In this document: positions 34,691-44,034 of the stretch, one piece after another
Position numbering within the stretch: the stretch's first letter is position 1
Layout: every line of letters begins with the position of its first letter
Position numbers and translations under genes: made by a program
Assembly: GCA_028874365.1 (NCBI GenBank)
Contig: JAPPJZ010000074.1
Coordinates: 1 to 64,000 of the forward strand
Direction: 5' to 3'
Origin: Chloroflexota bacterium
Lineage (GTDB): Bacteria > Chloroflexota > Dehalococcoidia > Bin125
DNA: 64,000 nt
Notes under the pieces: model-generated
Told to the model about the DNA's origin: nothing
Database searches by the model: none
Seen by the model: only the letters and a program-made list of their open reading frames with translations

Positions 34691-35722
34691 GTGAGCCGTT
34701 TCTTCGCCAGACGATCGAGTGGCCGCTCGGTCGGAGATTTGGCCGCTGACGAGGTGAAGCCCACGGTTGACGACTACTCGGAACTCTTTGACGAGAGCGC
34801 CGAGCAGCGCAAAGAGCGCTATCACACGGTTGTCAATCACTATTACAACCTGGCGACCGACTTTTATGAGTTTGGCTGGGGCCGGTCGTTTCACTTTGCC
34901 CCTCGGAGGCGAGGCGAGAGCTTGAGCGCTTCCTTGCTGAGGCACGAACTGTTCCTCGCCGCGCGGCTGTCGATGACCTCCGGAATGCAAGTGCTCGATG
35001 TGGGCTGCGGGGTCGGCGGACCGATGGCCAACCTGGCCCGTCACACCGGCGCGAGCTTCGTGGGGATCAATCTCAACGCTTACCAGCTCGAGCGAGCGAA
35101 ACAGTACACGAGCGATCTTGGGTCGCAGTGCCGCTTCATCCACGGCGACTTCATGCAGGTTCCAGAGGCCGATGGCCAGTTCGATGCCGCGATGAACATC
35201 GAAGCCATTGCGCACGCACCGGACAAGACCGGGGTGTTCAGAGAGGTCTTCCGCGTTCTTCGTCCGGGTGGTGGATTCGCGGGCTACGACTGGTGTTTGA
35301 CTGACTCGTTTGATCCAGCGAACGAGGACCACATGCGGATTAAGAACGACATCATGAAGGGGAACGGGCTTCCAGATATCGCGCACACGTCGGAGATCAG
35401 CTCGGCGTTGCTGGCAGCGGGCTTTGAGCTGTTAGAGACCCGCGATCTCGCCCTCGAGTCAGATCCGGAGACTCCCTGGTATCGCCCATTGCAGGGTCGG
35501 GACCTGAACCTGACGAGCCTTCCGCGAACGCCGATCGGTCGAGCCGTCACGAATCTGGCTCTGGGAGTGGGGGAGAAGTTGCGGATCGTGCCGGAAGGCG
35601 CTCAAGAGATCAGCAGCGCACTGAACGCCGGCGCGGACGCGCTGGTTGACGGTGGGATCACCGGTGTGTTCACGCCGATGTTCTACTACCTGGCGCGTAA
35701 GCCCCTTGCCAGCGAAGACTAG
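34691..35722 (+). CDS. Sterol 24-C-methyltransferase (ERG6/SMT-like)
   Basis: GTG 34691 follows GAGGGGG and replaces the track start at 34550; 343 aa. It would transfer a methyl group from SAM to C-24 of a sterol side chain. Family motifs: HYYNLATDFYEFGWGRSFHF, the SMT region I (sterol-binding aromatic patch, YEYGWG in eukaryotes) near residue 60; LDVGCGVGGP, the SAM motif, near residue 105; INIEAIAHAPDK-type region (NIEAIAHA); and GNGLPDIAHTSEISSALLAAGFE. Non-sterol cyclopropane synthases lack the YEFGWG block. The gene converges with the sterol operon, with 27 bases between the stops. A few bacterial SMTs are known from uncultured lineages. Cytoplasmic or membrane-peripheral. Confidence 0.9.
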   Translation: MSRFFARRSSGRSVGDLAADEVKPTVDDYSELFDESAEQRKERYHTVVNHYYNLATDFYEFGWGRSFHFAPRRRGESLSASLLRHELFLAARLSMTSGMQVLDVGCGVGGPMANLARHTGASFVGINLNAYQLERAKQYTSDLGSQCRFIHGDFMQVPEADGQFDAAMNIEAIAHAPDKTGVFREVFRVLRPGGGFAGYDWCLTDSFDPANEDHMRIKNDIMKGNGLPDIAHTSEISSALLAAGFELLETRDLALESDPETPWYRPLQGRDLNLTSLPRTPIGRAVTNLALGVGEKLRIVPEGAQEISSALNAGADALVDGGITGVFTPMFYYLARKPLASED

Positions 35723-35749
35723 CTCCAGCGTCCAGCATCGGATATCGAG

Positions 35750-38700
35750 TTAGCCGCTGCGGGTCTGGCGTCGCTCCTCGTAGAGTCCGAGCGCGTGCAA
35801 GGGGAAGTACTGGCGATAGAGGACGTAATCCAGCAACGCCGTGCGGAAGAAGACGCCGGCCATGTCTTGCCGGGGCCACGTCCCATCCGGGCACTGCCGA
35901 TCGATCAAGAAGCGAATGCCCCGAGTGATCGCCTTCCAGTCGGCATCCCCCGCCTCGAGAAGGGCGATCAACGCCCAGGCGGTGTGGATGACCTGGCTCT
36001 CGTCGTGGGCTACGTATTGCCCGGTCATGCAGCCGCTGTGGTGCTCGCCCCAGCCTCCGTCATCGCGCTGGCGATCCAGCAGCCACTGGCAGGCCGAACG
36101 TAGCGCGGGATCGTTCGGCTCAGCGCCTCCGGCGATCAGCCCCCGGATCCCGAAGAACGTGCCGTAGATGTACTGCACGCCCCAGACCCCGCGCCATGAT
36201 CCGTCGTTCGCCTGCGTCCGGCGCAGCGAGGCGTCAGCCCGCTCCATCGCGCGCTCCGCTCTTCGATCGATGACTTTCGGGGAATGCTCCCGGCAGGCCG
36301 CGAGCGCTGCGAGGCAGGAAGCCGTGCATTCGACATAAGAATGCTCCGTCATCGACTCGCCGAACATTTCGGCGGGGTTGATTCGTTCGAGGTCGAAGCG
36401 AGACCGCTGCGACTCATAACTACCGAACCCACCGTCGCGATTCTGACCTCGCAACATGAATTGAACCGCGTCGCGCAGCTCGCTCGGACTGACCGATGAG
36501 GGATCCGCGGCGATGATCCCGAGCGCTGCTTCAGCCGTACAGTCGGACACCGGCCAGCCATGCCATTGGGCAGCGAAGCACCAGCCTCCCTTTGGATCGT
36601 TGCGGTAGGCCTCGCGAAAGCCTGGGAAGCTGGTATCGATTTGCTGCTGCTGGAGGTAGACGGTCCCACGTTGGAGCGCGTCTGTCACCCCTTCCAGTTG
36701 CCGCGCCGTTGCCAGCGCCTGCAACGCGAATCCGGTGTCCCACGAGGCGCTTCTGGCGCCGGTCATGCGTGCGCCGCGGTCATCGTCTTCCCAGAACCAG
36801 AGGTCGGCCTGCTCAAGCGCTCGCCGACAGTCGGCGTCGTCGGGATCTTGTAGCCACAGGGCCAGGATGTTCAGCAGGCCGCTGACCGGCGAAATGCTGG
36901 TGTGATCCGTCGTCTTTAGTTCCCACTTGATTTGCTCGATCAGTGCGTCGACTGACTTGGCCCGGAGGCGCTTGCTGTGGAATCGTTCCACGAGCTGCGT
37001 CCCGCGATACAGACCTCGGAGCCACGCCGTTGGTTGTGCGAACAGATCCGCCTGACGCAAGCGACCACGACTAGCGGGGAAATCGACGCTCTCGAACCCC
37101 TGTGGGAACAGTTCTTCGCGCAATGACGCGATCAACGGAGTGACGGGCGTTTGGAATCGGCGTGCATAGATCGCCGCCATGGCCATGTAGATCAGCCGCG
37201 TGTGGCAGTACCAGTTGGAGGGATGGAGCGGTAGACGGCGCGGGAGGCTCCAAAGTTCGGGCAGGACGGGGTGCAATCCGCTCCAGTCGTAGAGATTGAG
37301 CAACGCCAGCCAGAACTTGCCCCAGCTTGGGATGCCGAGCGTTCCTTCCTCATGCAAGAATCGGCGCGCCGGCTCGAGCAGCCGATCGTCCCGTTCCACG
37401 CCGAGCAATCGTGCTGCGATGTAGACAAGGGTGGTCACGAACAGATGCGGCGCCGAGTGATCGTGGAGGCCCCACTGCCCCTCCGGCAGCCGAGATTGCT
37501 CGAAGTAACGAAGCAAGCGTCGCCGCCGCTCGGGCTCGATGGGCCGCCCGATGATGTGCTGCAGCAGTACCCACTGCGCCGTGATCATCGGGCACCAAAC
37601 CATTTCGCCTTCCCAGCCGCCGTCCTCGCCCTGGAGGTTCAGCAGAGGCGCGGTCGCTCGCTGAAGCGCTGGACCGGCATCTGGCAAGACAGTCTCGGTC
37701 TGGCGCGGCTCGTCGGTTTGAGCCGAGACCGATGACCCCGATGGCATCGAAGTCAAGAAAGCGCGGGCCAGTGCTTCAGTGGGGCGCTCATTCCCTGTTC
37801 CGCCCGCACGTCGGACGTTGTACAAGTGCCAGGCGGCTCGTAATAGCCAAGCAAGACGATTACTCAGCCCACGAGCGACGTCACGATACCGGCGCCAGGC
37901 CAACCGGTTGAGTGACTTCGGCACCGTTGCCCTGAGCGCCCACAGCACCGTTGTGGTGAACTCCCGGCTCAAGCTTCGTATCGAGGTGTCTTCACAGCCC
38001 AGCAGCCGCATCGTGCGGCCGCGCACTCCCGAACTGGCCCGCCAGCGACTGTACATCGCCTCCCGAAGTGCGGCGCCTTCGGCCCGCGGATCGGCGAAGA
38101 CCTCGTAGAGTCCCATCGCCAGGAGTTCCGGAACTCGCGTCGCCTCGAACCGATGGTTTCTGAAGTCGCTGAATTCTTCGCCTTCGGCCAACGCGAAGGC
38201 ATCGCCGAACCCAAGCGTGATCCCGGTAGCGGTCAACGGGTGGTAGTGTCCTGCGGCATCGCCGATCAGCACTCGGCGCGAGGTTCCATACGTTAGGCGC
38301 GGGCTAATCACATTGGCGGCCGCGTGAATCCCCTGCTCGGACCAGGCTTCGATGAAGGCGGAGCGGAGCGTCTCCGGCATCCAGCGGGCATACGAGTCCG
38401 AGAGCAGGCCCTCCCACTCATGAGGGGAGTGATCAAGCGGGATATCGATGACCGCTCGAACACGATCCTCGCTCAGGCGATAAATGAGCATCGGACCGGG
38501 CGCGCCGCTGACGACGTGCCCGTAGCCTTCGAAGGGCAAGCTCACTCCCTTCAGCGTCAGCCCGATCATCCTCGAACAGGTCCTCGTTTGCGTGGCCAAA
38601 CCTAACGATCGCCGAACGACGGAGGAACGCCCGTCGGCGCCAACGATTCTCTCAGCGAGAACGGTGCTGCTCACGCCGTCCTGCGTGAACGTGATTCGTC

Positions 38701-39106
38701 CGTCTTCCACCGTGCGCACGCGGGCATGAAGCAACAGGTCGATAGCCGGATCGTCGCCGGCTACCTGGCGCAGATGCGAAACAAGAGCCGCGTGTTCGCA
38801 CACCAAACTGCGCGATCCATCGGAGTACGGGAGTAAGATCGGCTCCTGACCGTCTTCTGGAAGCACGGCGAATCCTTCGCCCGAGTTGCTTGGCACCTCT
38901 CCCGCGACTGAAATGCCGAGTTCATTCAGGACTTGCACCGCGGGAGGATGCAACCACTCACCGGCCAGTCGTTTGGCCGCAGAAGGATTCGCCTCAAAAA
39001 GCGCGACCCGATAGCCCTTCCGCGCATGAGCGATTGCGCAGACGCATCCGACCGGTCCGGCACCGACGATTGCTACGTCGTAGCGTCGTTCAGTCGCGCC
39101 GATCAC
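35750..39106 (-). CDS. Squalene monooxygenase-oxidosqualene cyclase fusion protein
   Basis: GTG 39106 overlaps the CYP51 stop (GTGA); this start gives 1118 aa, and the 46 extra codons in the track overlap CYP51. Residues about 1-410 are an FAD monooxygenase: YDVAIVGAGPVGCV (FAD), IVGADGRSSVVR, and IGDAAGHYHPLTATGITLGFGDA, equivalent to the squalene epoxidase DA..RHPLTGGG motif. A linker of about 70 residues follows. Residues about 480-1118 are a triterpene cyclase with several QW-type repeats, WYCHTR, VSDCTAE near residue 855 with the catalytic Asp in the oxidosqualene cyclase form (squalene-hopene cyclases have DVDDTA), and HSYVECTA. Together they would convert squalene to 2,3-oxidosqualene and then to a protosterol (lanosterol or cycloartenol type). 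No stop or frameshift separates the halves. These are separate genes in known sterol-making bacteria and eukaryotes. Confidence 0.93.
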   Translation of the reverse strand: MIGATERRYDVAIVGAGPVGCVCAIAHARKGYRVALFEANPSAAKRLAGEWLHPPAVQVLNELGISVAGEVPSNSGEGFAVLPEDGQEPILLPYSDGSRSLVCEHAALVSHLRQVAGDDPAIDLLLHARVRTVEDGRITFTQDGVSSTVLAERIVGADGRSSVVRRSLGLATQTRTCSRMIGLTLKGVSLPFEGYGHVVSGAPGPMLIYRLSEDRVRAVIDIPLDHSPHEWEGLLSDSYARWMPETLRSAFIEAWSEQGIHAAANVISPRLTYGTSRRVLIGDAAGHYHPLTATGITLGFGDAFALAEGEEFSDFRNHRFEATRVPELLAMGLYEVFADPRAEGAALREAMYSRWRASSGVRGRTMRLLGCEDTSIRSLSREFTTTVLWALRATVPKSLNRLAWRRYRDVARGLSNRLAWLLRAAWHLYNVRRAGGTGNERPTEALARAFLTSMPSGSSVSAQTDEPRQTETVLPDAGPALQRATAPLLNLQGEDGGWEGEMVWCPMITAQWVLLQHIIGRPIEPERRRRLLRYFEQSRLPEGQWGLHDHSAPHLFVTTLVYIAARLLGVERDDRLLEPARRFLHEEGTLGIPSWGKFWLALLNLYDWSGLHPVLPELWSLPRRLPLHPSNWYCHTRLIYMAMAAIYARRFQTPVTPLIASLREELFPQGFESVDFPASRGRLRQADLFAQPTAWLRGLYRGTQLVERFHSKRLRAKSVDALIEQIKWELKTTDHTSISPVSGLLNILALWLQDPDDADCRRALEQADLWFWEDDDRGARMTGARSASWDTGFALQALATARQLEGVTDALQRGTVYLQQQQIDTSFPGFREAYRNDPKGGWCFAAQWHGWPVSDCTAEAALGIIAADPSSVSPSELRDAVQFMLRGQNRDGGFGSYESQRSRFDLERINPAEMFGESMTEHSYVECTASCLAALAACREHSPKVIDRRAERAMERADASLRRTQANDGSWRGVWGVQYIYGTFFGIRGLIAGGAEPNDPALRSACQWLLDRQRDDGGWGEHHSGCMTGQYVAHDESQVIHTAWALIALLEAGDADWKAITRGIRFLIDRQCPDGTWPRQDMAGVFFRTALLDYVLYRQYFPLHALGLYEERRQTRSG

Positions 39107-40491
39107 CTGAAGACTCTGCCCTGCGCTCTGCGCCGATAGCGGAGCCGGCAGGGTGTCACGGGGCCAGTCACCCAGCTCCCGTAGTTCGGCGTGGGGAAGT
39201 TCGTCTCGAGACTGAAGTCGAACCGGTCGAGCAGCACAGTCCAAATCGCCTTGACCTGCATCTCGGCAAAGTGCTTGCCCATGCAGCGATGCTTGCCGCC
39301 GCCGAAACCGATCAAGCTGTAGTGGTGCTGTTTGTCCTCACGAGCCGGCGGGGCGAAGCGATCCGGATCGAACCGGTCCGGGTCGGCGAACAGATGAGGC
39401 AGCCGGTGCGACACCGCCGGCGACACCATGGCCAGGCTGCCCGAGGGCACGACATAGTCCCCGTAGCGCATCGGGTTGAGCACCTTGCGGATGAGGAGGA
39501 TCAGGGGCGGGTGGAGCCGCTCGCACTCACGCACGGCGTGCTCCATGGTCACCTGTTGCTTCAGGCCGTTGAGGCTCATGCTCGCGGTTTCGCCGTAGAT
39601 GGCCTTCGTCTCGTCTCTGACCCGAGCCAGATATTGGGACGCTCGTACGAGTTCCAGACCGGTCCAGGTCGCGAGCACCGCGCTGGTGTGCTGACCGGCG
39701 AACAACACGGTCAACAGAATCCCGGTGATTTCGTCATCACTCAGCGCGCGTCCGTCGCTGTAGCTGGCATCCATGAGCGACTGCATGAAGTCGTCAGGAC
39801 GATCGACGGCGCGCCGTCGCGCCGTCATGATCCGGCTGAAGAGATCGGCCACCTGCACGCGTGCCCGGTCGCGGCTGCGATGCGCAGGGGTGGGCAGCCT
39901 GGGCAGAAAGAAGCCGAGCGTGTTGATGCCCTTTTGCAGATCGTGATACGCGTCGGCGAAGCCCGCATCGACCTGATCCCGAACCTCCTGCCCGATCAAA
40001 CTGCGACTGGCGATCTTCACGGTTAGCTGGTTCATCGCGGTTGGCAGATCCAGCTCACCTTCGTCGCCAAGCGAGTCGGCCAATTGCGAGGTCTCATCGA
40101 ACATGATTTGAGCGAAGCGCTGCATCGCCGCTTCCCTGAGCGCCGGATAGAGGAAGCCGAGCTGTTCGTCCATAATTTGGGGAGCAACGTCGTAGGCCAC
40201 CCCTTGTCCGAAGATCGGGACCGTGAATTGATAGACGGCCTTCGCGTTGAGTTGGTCCTCTGGCGCGCCAAAGAATGCGTCGTGAGCTTCGGGTCCAGTG
40301 AACAGCACAAACTGACGTGGGCCCAGTCGGAATCGGTACAGATCGCCCAGGTCGCGCCAGCCTCGGCTCAGCATGGCGACCGGGTCGCGCTGGAATTGCC
40401 ACAGGTGCCCGATCAGCGGCAGCCCGCCATCCAGCTCGGGAATCGTCCGATGCTCCTCGGATGTCGTCAGTACGCCAGGCAGTTCAGTCAT
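39103..40491 (-). CDS. Sterol 14-alpha-demethylase-like cytochrome P450 (CYP51)
   Basis: ATG 40491 (MTELPGVLTTSEEH) gives 462 aa, the normal CYP51 size; the longer track ORF runs into the upstream reductase gene and is not used. Motifs: LPLIGHL (N-terminal Pro region), a B-C loop YQFTVPIFGQGVAYD matching the CYP51 signature YxF-xx-PxFGxGVxYD, I-helix FAGQHTS (CYP51 GxHTS form), ExxR in ECERLHPP, and the haem-binding loop FGGGKHRCMGKHFA. The predicted reaction is oxidative removal of the C-14 methyl of lanosterol or a related protosterol, leaving a delta-14 bond for the next gene product. It needs a ferredoxin or reductase not seen here. It overlaps the cyclase fusion by 4 bases and lies 32 bases after the reductase. 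Confidence 0.94.
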   Translation of the reverse strand: MTELPGVLTTSEEHRTIPELDGGLPLIGHLWQFQRDPVAMLSRGWRDLGDLYRFRLGPRQFVLFTGPEAHDAFFGAPEDQLNAKAVYQFTVPIFGQGVAYDVAPQIMDEQLGFLYPALREAAMQRFAQIMFDETSQLADSLGDEGELDLPTAMNQLTVKIASRSLIGQEVRDQVDAGFADAYHDLQKGINTLGFFLPRLPTPAHRSRDRARVQVADLFSRIMTARRRAVDRPDDFMQSLMDASYSDGRALSDDEITGILLTVLFAGQHTSAVLATWTGLELVRASQYLARVRDETKAIYGETASMSLNGLKQQVTMEHAVRECERLHPPLILLIRKVLNPMRYGDYVVPSGSLAMVSPAVSHRLPHLFADPDRFDPDRFAPPAREDKQHHYSLIGFGGGKHRCMGKHFAEMQVKAIWTVLLDRFDFSLETNFPTPNYGSWVTGPVTPCRLRYRRRAQGRVFR

Positions 40492-40523
40492 CTTTGTTCC
40501 CACTGGAGGCCAAGATAGCGAGT

Positions 40524-41621
40524 CTAGTAGACACGGGGAATCAATGCGTATGGCACTCTTCGGGTATAGCGTTCCCACAGGGCACCATACTTGGCACGAC
40601 ATCGGCGATCGTCGCGCCTTGCCCGATGCCACAGCAGCGCCGTCAGCCATACCGGCAACGCATAGGGTATCCAAGACGAGAACGCTGTCGTGAGCGCAAA
40701 CGCAAAGTACACGCAGATCTCGCCCGAGTAGTTCAGGTGTCGCCCCACACCCCAAAATCCGGACACCAGCAGTCGCCCGTCGAGCGACTCGGCCTGCCGG
40801 CCCCAGATCGAGGTCTCCGCATTCTGTTTGAAGCGGTGTTTCTGCTCGTTGGCGCCGCGGAACAAGCAGAATCCGATGACAAACAGCAGGCAGAGCGCAG
40901 CGCCGGCCAGAGGCGGGATGGAATCCGTTGTGTCGACCAACCACCAGCCGGCCAGACAGTAGAAGAAAGGCACCAGGACATAGTCGCCCCATGCCAGCAT
41001 CCAACCGAACCGCTCCGAAACGATGTCCCAAGTGTAGATCATGCCGTACTCAAACTGGAAGTAGTTCAACACGTACAATCCGGTGAACACCTGGTAGAGA
41101 ACCATCTGCAGCGTGAGTGAACCGTGCGTGTCGTACTGTACAACTGCAAATGACACGTTAAACAGCGCGAGCGCTATGAGAGAAGGTCGGTAGCTGAACA
41201 GCTTCAGATCAACCCCGAACCAGGAGGGGTTGAGCTGACGGCCAAAGAACACCCCTCGCCACAGTCCCGGCGAATCGCTCTGGCGCCGGGACCCTTGCCA
41301 GTACAAGACGGCCGACAGAGCCCAGGCAAAGATGTTCGCCACAACGAACAACTCGGCAAAGTGGGTGTGCAGCACCGAGAGCGAGATCAGGTCGAAGACA
41401 TCGCCGAGCACGGCCAGGAGCATGGCGACCAGGAACAGCGCGAGCCCGTTGAGCTTGTAGGTGCGAGTTGCGCCATCCGGGTCAGGCCTGCCGACCACGT
41501 GGCGCCCCGGTAGCCACCTCGAACCCAGCAGCAAGACCCCCACAAACACGAGGAAAATCCCCGTCGCCTCGAGCAAATGTTGACCGGAGAAGGTCGTCCA
41601 GGCTGCCGGGACCTCAGGCAT
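40524..41621 (-). CDS. ERG24/ERG4-family sterol reductase (probable C-14 reductase)
   Basis: 365 aa, ATG 41621, overlapping the Rieske gene stop by 8 bases. About eight hydrophobic segments make it an integral membrane protein. The family signature is complete: LLVSGFWGVGRHLNYSGEI, matching LLxxGWWGxxRHxNYxGD, followed by CRAKYGALWERYTRRVPYALIP, and earlier GMIYTWDIVSERFGWMLAWGDYVLVPFFY. The family includes delta-14 reductase, DHCR7 and C-24(28) reductase, all NADPH-dependent. Directly after a CYP51 step, delta-14 reduction is the most likely role. Bacterial homologues exist in sterol-producing methanotrophs. Confidence 0.92.
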   Translation of the reverse strand: MPEVPAAWTTFSGQHLLEATGIFLVFVGVLLLGSRWLPGRHVVGRPDPDGATRTYKLNGLALFLVAMLLAVLGDVFDLISLSVLHTHFAELFVVANIFAWALSAVLYWQGSRRQSDSPGLWRGVFFGRQLNPSWFGVDLKLFSYRPSLIALALFNVSFAVVQYDTHGSLTLQMVLYQVFTGLYVLNYFQFEYGMIYTWDIVSERFGWMLAWGDYVLVPFFYCLAGWWLVDTTDSIPPLAGAALCLLFVIGFCLFRGANEQKHRFKQNAETSIWGRQAESLDGRLLVSGFWGVGRHLNYSGEICVYFAFALTTAFSSWIPYALPVWLTALLWHRARRDDRRCRAKYGALWERYTRRVPYALIPRVY

Positions 41622-42723
41622 CGACCGAGTTCGCGGCAGCCTCGCGGTCCAGGTGTTCCTGCCACTTGCGGACGGTCACTTGCTGGAACGAGCGGACCAC
41701 CGGATTGACCTCGATCGGCGGAGCCTCCCAGTTGTTCTCATAGCCGGTTTGCTCGGCTTCCACCGCCCAGCGATCCTGGGAGAGCAAGGGGCCGATCAAC
41801 ATCCGGTTGGCGAGCCGCAAGACGGTGGTCATGGCCCAGCGCGGGATGCGGATCGGCAGCAGGGGGAGCTTGAGCGACCTGAAGTAGAAGAGGAAAAACG
41901 TGCGCGTTGTCCGCTCATCGACCGGTAGCACGAAGAGCCAGTGCTTGATTTCGTCATCGGTGTTCGATCGCTGGTAGGGATACTCGTAGCAGAGTTCCAT
42001 GTGGTTGGTGTTGAGACGATTGTGGTCGACGAATTTGCCGGAGATGCGTCCACGACCTACTCGCGTTTCGTAGGCGAGGTGCACGTCGTCCCCGATGGTC
42101 TCGTGACGCGTGAGGGTCGCGCCGTCGAACGGACGATACTGACGATGCAGATAGGCGTGGGAGAAATCGCTCACGTTGTCGATGATGATCGAATGGTGGG
42201 CCGAGAGGTCGAATCGCAGCGGTACGCAGGCCCATCGACCGGGCCCTTCGAGCTCGGGGATCTCCGGGATCTGGCGCTCTGAGGCCTTGGACGGATCGCC
42301 CGGGAAGATCCAGACCAGCCCGTAGCGGACCTGGACGGGATATGAGCGCACCGACAGTCGCGGAACCTGCTTGCGCCCAAACAGATCGGGGATCTCAGCC
42401 ACGCGGCCGTCCTCGTCGTACTCCCAGCCGTGGTAGCCGCAGACGAGCCGACACCCCTCGACCTCGCCGAGCGAGAGCTTGATCTGGCGGTGCAAACACC
42501 GATTCTCGACCGCGTGGAACGATCGATCCTCGGACCGAAACAGCGCGATCGATTGCTTCCAGAACACCACCTCGGTCACCGTTCCGGGCTTGATCCTTCG
42601 TACCTCCTCGACTGCGTACCAGTAATCAGGATTCATCCCCACGGAGCGCGCACGCTGGCGCAGGTTGTCGGCATGCGCGAACCCCGGAGGTCCGACCGAT
42701 GGCGACCCGATCTCGACGCTCAT
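41614..42723 (-). CDS. Rieske non-haem iron oxygenase, SdmA-like sterol C-4 demethylase
   Basis: 369 aa, ATG 42723. The Rieske [2Fe-2S] motif is CLH..x16..CGYHGWEYD near residues 70-95. The catalytic iron motif is DNVSDFSHAYLH near residue 185 (Asp and two His). The N-terminus YWYAVEEVRRIKPGT is typical of Rieske oxygenases acting on steroids or similar substrates. In Methylococcus a Rieske enzyme (SdmA) and a 3beta-HSD-like reductase (SdmB) remove a C-4 methyl group; the same two gene types are adjacent here. So C-4 demethylation is the leading prediction. Stop overlaps the sterol reductase start. An electron-transfer partner is not seen nearby. Confidence 0.85.
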   Translation of the reverse strand: MSVEIGSPSVGPPGFAHADNLRQRARSVGMNPDYWYAVEEVRRIKPGTVTEVVFWKQSIALFRSEDRSFHAVENRCLHRQIKLSLGEVEGCRLVCGYHGWEYDEDGRVAEIPDLFGRKQVPRLSVRSYPVQVRYGLVWIFPGDPSKASERQIPEIPELEGPGRWACVPLRFDLSAHHSIIIDNVSDFSHAYLHRQYRPFDGATLTRHETIGDDVHLAYETRVGRGRISGKFVDHNRLNTNHMELCYEYPYQRSNTDDEIKHWLFVLPVDERTTRTFFLFYFRSLKLPLLPIRIPRWAMTTVLRLANRMLIGPLLSQDRWAVEAEQTGYENNWEAPPIEVNPVVRSFQQVTVRKWQEHLDREAAANSVDA

Positions 42724-42781
42724 GTCACATAGCCCTCAGGATTTGCGCTGTTTCGTTCACCTACCGCTCGACCGGCCATGG

Positions 42782-43876
42782 TTAACCGCCCACCGGCGCG
42801 GTCGATTCGGGGCGCTTTGCTCGTCGATTCGTGATTGCGTTTCGCTCATAGTGGAACGCGTAGGCGTCCTCCACTGCGCTACGGATCGTCGATGGTTGGA
42901 AGCCAAGCTCCTCCTTCGCTTTGCTGGTGTCCGCGTGACGACACTGCTGCAGCAGGCGGATCGCGCCGGGTGTGAAGCGCTGCGGATAGCTCGGCCAGAA
43001 ACGGCTGAGAGCGTAGCTCGCGACCTCCGAGAACGGCAGCATCAGGCCGAGCGGTATCTGCCGGCGTGGTCGCTTGACCCCCGAGACCGCCTGGAAGTGA
43101 TCCAGCATGTCCGAGATCGTCTGATACTCGGAACTGAAGATGTACTTCTGTCCCGATCGACCGCGCTCCATGCTGAGCATGTGGCCCTGAACGATGTCCT
43201 CTGCGGCGACGAACTCGAACCCGCCATCAACGTAAGCGTGGAGCTTGCCGTTAGCGAAGTCGCACAGTGTCCTCCCCATTCGCGAGGGGAAGAAGTCGTT
43301 GCCCCCAACGACCGCGCAGGACGTGGCCACGACGACCTCCTGACCACCCGCGGCCGCATGCCAGCATTCGGTCTCGACCATCGCCTTGCTGCGCTCGTAA
43401 GGCATGGTGCGTTCCATCGGATAGAACGGCATCGATTCCCTGGTTGGAGTGGATGTGTCGTCGAGGTCGTAGCCGACGGCGCTGAACGAGCCCGTCACCA
43501 CGACCTTCCCGGCCTCCATCTCGCGCGCCGCTTGGAGCACGTTGCGGGTGCCAACCACGTTGGATTCGAAGACGTCCCTTCGATGAGCGCCGTTCCCGTC
43601 GATGGTCGAAACGAGGGCAGCCACGTGAAAGACGCCGTGGCAGCCGGCCAGCGCCTCGCGGGTCGCATCCAGGTCTCGAACATCGCCGTAGACCCGCTCG
43701 ACATCGAGCCCCTCGATGGCTTCGTTGTTGTCGTCCTGTCTCAGCAACACGCGGACGCGAACGCCGTCATCGAGCAATCGGCGTACCAGATTGGCGCCGA
43801 CATGCCCGGCGGCGCCCGTCAGGAACACTGGCGGCGACGATGTGCCGGAGTGATGTTCGGGTGACTGCGAAGCCAT
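42782..43876 (-). CDS. 3-beta-hydroxysteroid dehydrogenase/NSDHL-like reductase (SdmB-like)
   Basis: 364 aa, ATG 43876, first gene of the sterol operon. An extended short-chain dehydrogenase: FLTGAAGHVGANLV is the Rossmann glycine motif (GxxGxxG), DVRDLDATREAL the cofactor-proximal Asp region, and PYERSKAMVE the YxxxK catalytic pair near residue 165. The C-terminal part, with a hydrophobic helix (LGLMLPFSEVASYAL), matches 3beta-HSD/decarboxylase-like enzymes that act on membrane sterols. With the Rieske gene next to it, the expected job is oxidation at C-3 with loss of the oxidised C-4 carbon, as in SdmAB or ERG26. Cofactor NAD(P)+. Confidence 0.87.
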   Translation of the reverse strand: MASQSPEHHSGTSSPPVFLTGAAGHVGANLVRRLLDDGVRVRVLLRQDDNNEAIEGLDVERVYGDVRDLDATREALAGCHGVFHVAALVSTIDGNGAHRRDVFESNVVGTRNVLQAAREMEAGKVVVTGSFSAVGYDLDDTSTPTRESMPFYPMERTMPYERSKAMVETECWHAAAGGQEVVVATSCAVVGGNDFFPSRMGRTLCDFANGKLHAYVDGGFEFVAAEDIVQGHMLSMERGRSGQKYIFSSEYQTISDMLDHFQAVSGVKRPRRQIPLGLMLPFSEVASYALSRFWPSYPQRFTPGAIRLLQQCRHADTSKAKEELGFQPSTIRSAVEDAYAFHYERNAITNRRAKRPESTAPVGG

Positions 43877-44034
43877 GTAGCTCCCACATTACGCATTTGG
43901 CAGCCGGCTTGGAGGATGAGGCAACGTTAATCGGTGCCCCTTAGAGGTGCAAGATTGCTTGACACTCGACGCGTCGGTCACGGGGGCGTCGCTATGATGC
44001 ACATCTGGTCTGTCCAGGCGCGTCGGTTCGATCT

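Noticed and set aside
35750-37690. Calling the cyclase half a squalene-hopene cyclase
   Set aside because: The active-site motif is VSDCTAE, the oxidosqualene cyclase form, not DVDDTA; HSYVECTA is also of the oxidosqualene cyclase type, and a CYP51 and a sterol reductase are in the same operon.
39103-41031. The 642-codon ORF as a P450 with a long N-terminal domain
   Set aside because: The first 180 codons overlap the sterol reductase gene in another frame, and ATG 40491 gives a normal-size CYP51.
43877-44034. Riboswitch or RNA element between the sterol operon and the EBP-like gene
   Set aside because: The gap is only about 158 bases and no conserved RNA motif or stable hairpin was recognised; it is more simply a divergent promoter region.
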